Shown piece after piece: positions 62,194 to 64,000 of a stretch of DNA of 64,000 nt. Every line of letters starts with the position of its first letter. Positions within the stretch are counted from its first letter, which is position 1. The notes under the pieces were generated by a model. It ran no database searches, was not told the origin of the DNA, and was given only the letters and a program-made list of their open reading frames with translations. The position numbers and the translations under genes were made by a program. The stretch covers positions 62,001 to 126,000 of the forward strand of contig CAKOWI010000003.1 of the NCBI GenBank assembly GCA_934122275.1. The letters are read 5' to 3'. The stretch comes from an uncultured Bacilli bacterium (GTDB lineage: Bacteria > Bacillota_I > Bacilli_A > RF39 > UBA660).

Positions 62194-63987
62194 TTACATA
62201 TCAAGAAAATCTTTTACACTTTGTTTAGAAAGAGTATCGTTTTCTTTTTTCCAAACCTTGTAAAGTTTCATAACTTTATTTTGATTTTCTAAACAAATGT
62301 TAATTTGCTTAGCTATTTCTACAGGATTTTCTTCATTTTTAACTATAATGTATTTTTCTAATTCTTGATTTTTAAAATAATGATGGTTATTTCCAGAAAT
62401 ACAAGGAACACCTACTTCAAAGCTTTCAACAGGAAGCATAGGAGCGCATTCTGAAAAAGTAACATATAGATTAATTGTGTTATTTGCCATTCTCTTTAGC
62501 AAATCTTTTCTAGGTATTGGTTTATCTAATCCCTCTAACTTTAATCCTAATTCATTTGCAAATGTTTTGGCCTCAGGACTAAGTGGCACCATATCAACAA
62601 CGGCATTAGGAATTAAAGATGCAGCAGCTAATCCAGCAAACAAATTCTTTCTCCAATCATCACATTTTGCAGCATAAATTCCTATTTTTATTTTATCTTT
62701 TGGTTTATTACCAACTATTTTTTTAGGAAGCCTAACAGTATTTCTAACTAGTATAGTTTTATATCCTTCATTTTTATAAAAATTTAAGATACTTTCTTTA
62801 CAAGTCGCAAATACATCTATTATTCCTTGTTTATGTAACTCAATAATTTCTATATTTCTTTCCCATCCATATGGTTCTGAAACTTGTGAATTATTTCCAT
62901 GCCAAAATACTTTAATCTTAATGTCAGGCTTTTCATTTTTTAGTTCAATCGCTAATTGTTTCCATCCTAATGCCATTGCACTAAAAATAACTTGATTTAC
63001 ACCAGATTCAATTATTGCATCCTTTACCTTTTTTATATCTTTTTCTCTTAATAACTCACCACATCTTACTCTTGAGTCAAATAATTCTATAGTCGCACTT
63101 GTTACACCTAACCACTCTGGATTATGCATAACTAAATAGTCCTTATTTACATTTCTTATATCTTCTAAGGCATTTGATAAATTAGTCAAATATTTATCAT
63201 TTATTTTTCTTTTATACCTTCTATACAAAACTATAGGAAATAAACACACCTTTGCAGTTCTTTTAATATTTCTTTTTAAAAATCTATATACTTTAAGTGC
63301 TAGAGCTGTTGGCTTTTGACCAAATTTTCTTACAAGTTTCATTTCGATTTGCTCATTTTTAGAAATCCATGTTGCATCGAAATAATGAATCATACAAGTA
63401 TCATCCGTAAATACATTATTCTTAAAATTAAATGATAAAGGATAAAAATATGGTCTTGGATATACGTATATATCCTTATGTAAAACCTGAATATCATTAA
63501 TTGATGGATCAAAACCAAACTCATTTAATATTCTGGTTATTACCCTTGGAATACTCATTTTGTATATATTGTCAATATCAAAATGTTCCTGTGATTTATA
63601 GAATTCCATCATTCTGGTTGCAAAATAAGATTTAGGCTTAGCAGCTCCCCAAACAGCAGCATTAACCATCATAGAATCTTCAACACCTAGAAAAGTTTCT
63701 TTATCTAAAAGAAAATCTATATTTTTAGTTACTAACATATCAGTATCAAAATATATGCCACCCATTTCATAGATTGCTTTAGTTCTAGCATAATCTGCTA
63801 CAAAAGCCCACTTTTTATTTTCATAAGCTTCCTTTATAAAAGCACACTCATTTAAATCTACGTTACTCTCGTTCCACTCTACTATCTCATACTCTGGAAG
63901 ATATTTCTTCCAACTTTTTATGCATTTTTTTGCCAGTTTAGGAAGTGGTTTGCCACCAAACCAACAATAATGAATATATTTTGTCAT
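62194..63987 (-). CDS. Two-domain glycosyltransferase: GT32-like plus GT-B
   Basis: A 597-residue fusion. Residues 1-210 are a GT32/capsular polysaccharide synthesis domain (IHYCWFGGKPLP, WAFVADYARTKAIYEMGG, the DxD FDTDM). Residues about 270-597 are a GT-B domain (VFWHGNNSQV, KIGIYAAKCDDWRKN, SFEVGVPCISGNNHHY). It may add two sugars in succession to the growing polymer. GGAGG precedes the ATG. It is the first gene of the cluster inside the window; 12 bases upstream the window ends. Confidence 0.85.
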   Translation of the reverse strand: MTKYIHYCWFGGKPLPKLAKKCIKSWKKYLPEYEIVEWNESNVDLNECAFIKEAYENKKWAFVADYARTKAIYEMGGIYFDTDMLVTKNIDFLLDKETFLGVEDSMMVNAAVWGAAKPKSYFATRMMEFYKSQEHFDIDNIYKMSIPRVITRILNEFGFDPSINDIQVLHKDIYVYPRPYFYPLSFNFKNNVFTDDTCMIHYFDATWISKNEQIEMKLVRKFGQKPTALALKVYRFLKRNIKRTAKVCLFPIVLYRRYKRKINDKYLTNLSNALEDIRNVNKDYLVMHNPEWLGVTSATIELFDSRVRCGELLREKDIKKVKDAIIESGVNQVIFSAMALGWKQLAIELKNEKPDIKIKVFWHGNNSQVSEPYGWERNIEIIELHKQGIIDVFATCKESILNFYKNEGYKTILVRNTVRLPKKIVGNKPKDKIKIGIYAAKCDDWRKNLFAGLAAASLIPNAVVDMVPLSPEAKTFANELGLKLEGLDKPIPRKDLLKRMANNTINLYVTFSECAPMLPVESFEVGVPCISGNNHHYFKNQELEKYIIVKNEENPVEIAKQINICLENQNKVMKLYKVWKKENDTLSKQSVKDFLDM

Positions 63988-64000
63988 ATAACCTCCGCTA

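Noticed and set aside
1..64000. Recoding of TGA as tryptophan
   Set aside because: TGG is used for Trp in conserved positions and TGA ends normal genes such as gpsB and the TagB/F-like gene.
1..64000. tRNA genes, rRNA genes or insertion sequences
   Set aside because: No cloverleaf, rRNA signature or transposase frame was recognised on either strand.

Overview
The window is a very AT-rich chromosomal segment of a monoderm, walled bacterium of the Bacillota, most likely an uncultured gut-type lineage of class Bacilli. The evidence is GpsB, RecU, DnaD, LTA synthase, a Bacillus-type RNase P RNA, a Bacillus-type LexA box in front of recA, and lipobox and LPxTG surface proteins. TGG encodes Trp and TGA terminates genes, so the standard bacterial code applies and this is not a Mollicute with recoded TGA. 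The placement is inference from gene content; a marker-gene phylogeny would settle it.

Region 1 (about 0.4-14.3 kb, minus strand) is a monoderm type IV secretion locus. It has two VirB2-like small membrane proteins, a VirB6/TrbL-like channel protein, a PrgI/VirB3-like protein, a VirB4 ATPase split into two overlapping genes, a 1166-residue SpoIID/C39-like/M23 wall enzyme on a transmembrane anchor, two duplicated doubly anchored lipoproteins and a VirD4/TraG coupling ATPase. Two strong promoters (14354-14382 and 7787-7815) and three terminators divide it into transcription units. No relaxase, integrase or transfer origin is visible, so a protein-secretion role is as plausible as conjugation.

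Region 2 (14.4-35.4 kb) is envelope-centred: a thioredoxin-like lipoprotein, UppS, TagO/WecA-like transferase, several glycosyltransferases, a PssD/PssE-like pair, a 1.35-kb insert with a KilA-N gene between 46-bp perfect direct repeats, a cohesin-like membrane protein next to a dockerin-bearing glucosaminidase, an LCP ligase, LTA synthase, a YihY protein and a solute-binding/GGDEF-like receptor with a degenerate signature.

Region 3 (35.4-50.8 kb) is housekeeping: an AMP-forming acyl-CoA ligase with a possible attenuator leader, LigA, phosphohexomutase, DeoD, SOS-controlled RecA, PgsA, RodZ-like protein, RNase P RNA, GpsB, a holin-like protein, RecU, a class A PBP, DnaD, CCA-adding enzyme and HU.

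Region 4 (50.8-64 kb) is a surface module: a sortase with a thioester-domain LPNTG adhesin, then a large cluster for a polysaccharide or teichoic-acid-like polymer (DUF6020, SMR-like, DUF2304, GT2, DUF2142, GT-C-like, CDP-glycerol glycerophosphotransferase-like, GT-B and GT32-like proteins). It is truncated by neither window end except for a five-codon gene start at position 17.

The genes fit one theme: a Gram-positive envelope with lipid carrier supply (UppS, TagO), LCP ligation, LTA synthesis and wall hydrolases, through which a dedicated type IV machine and covalently or dockerin-anchored surface proteins pass.
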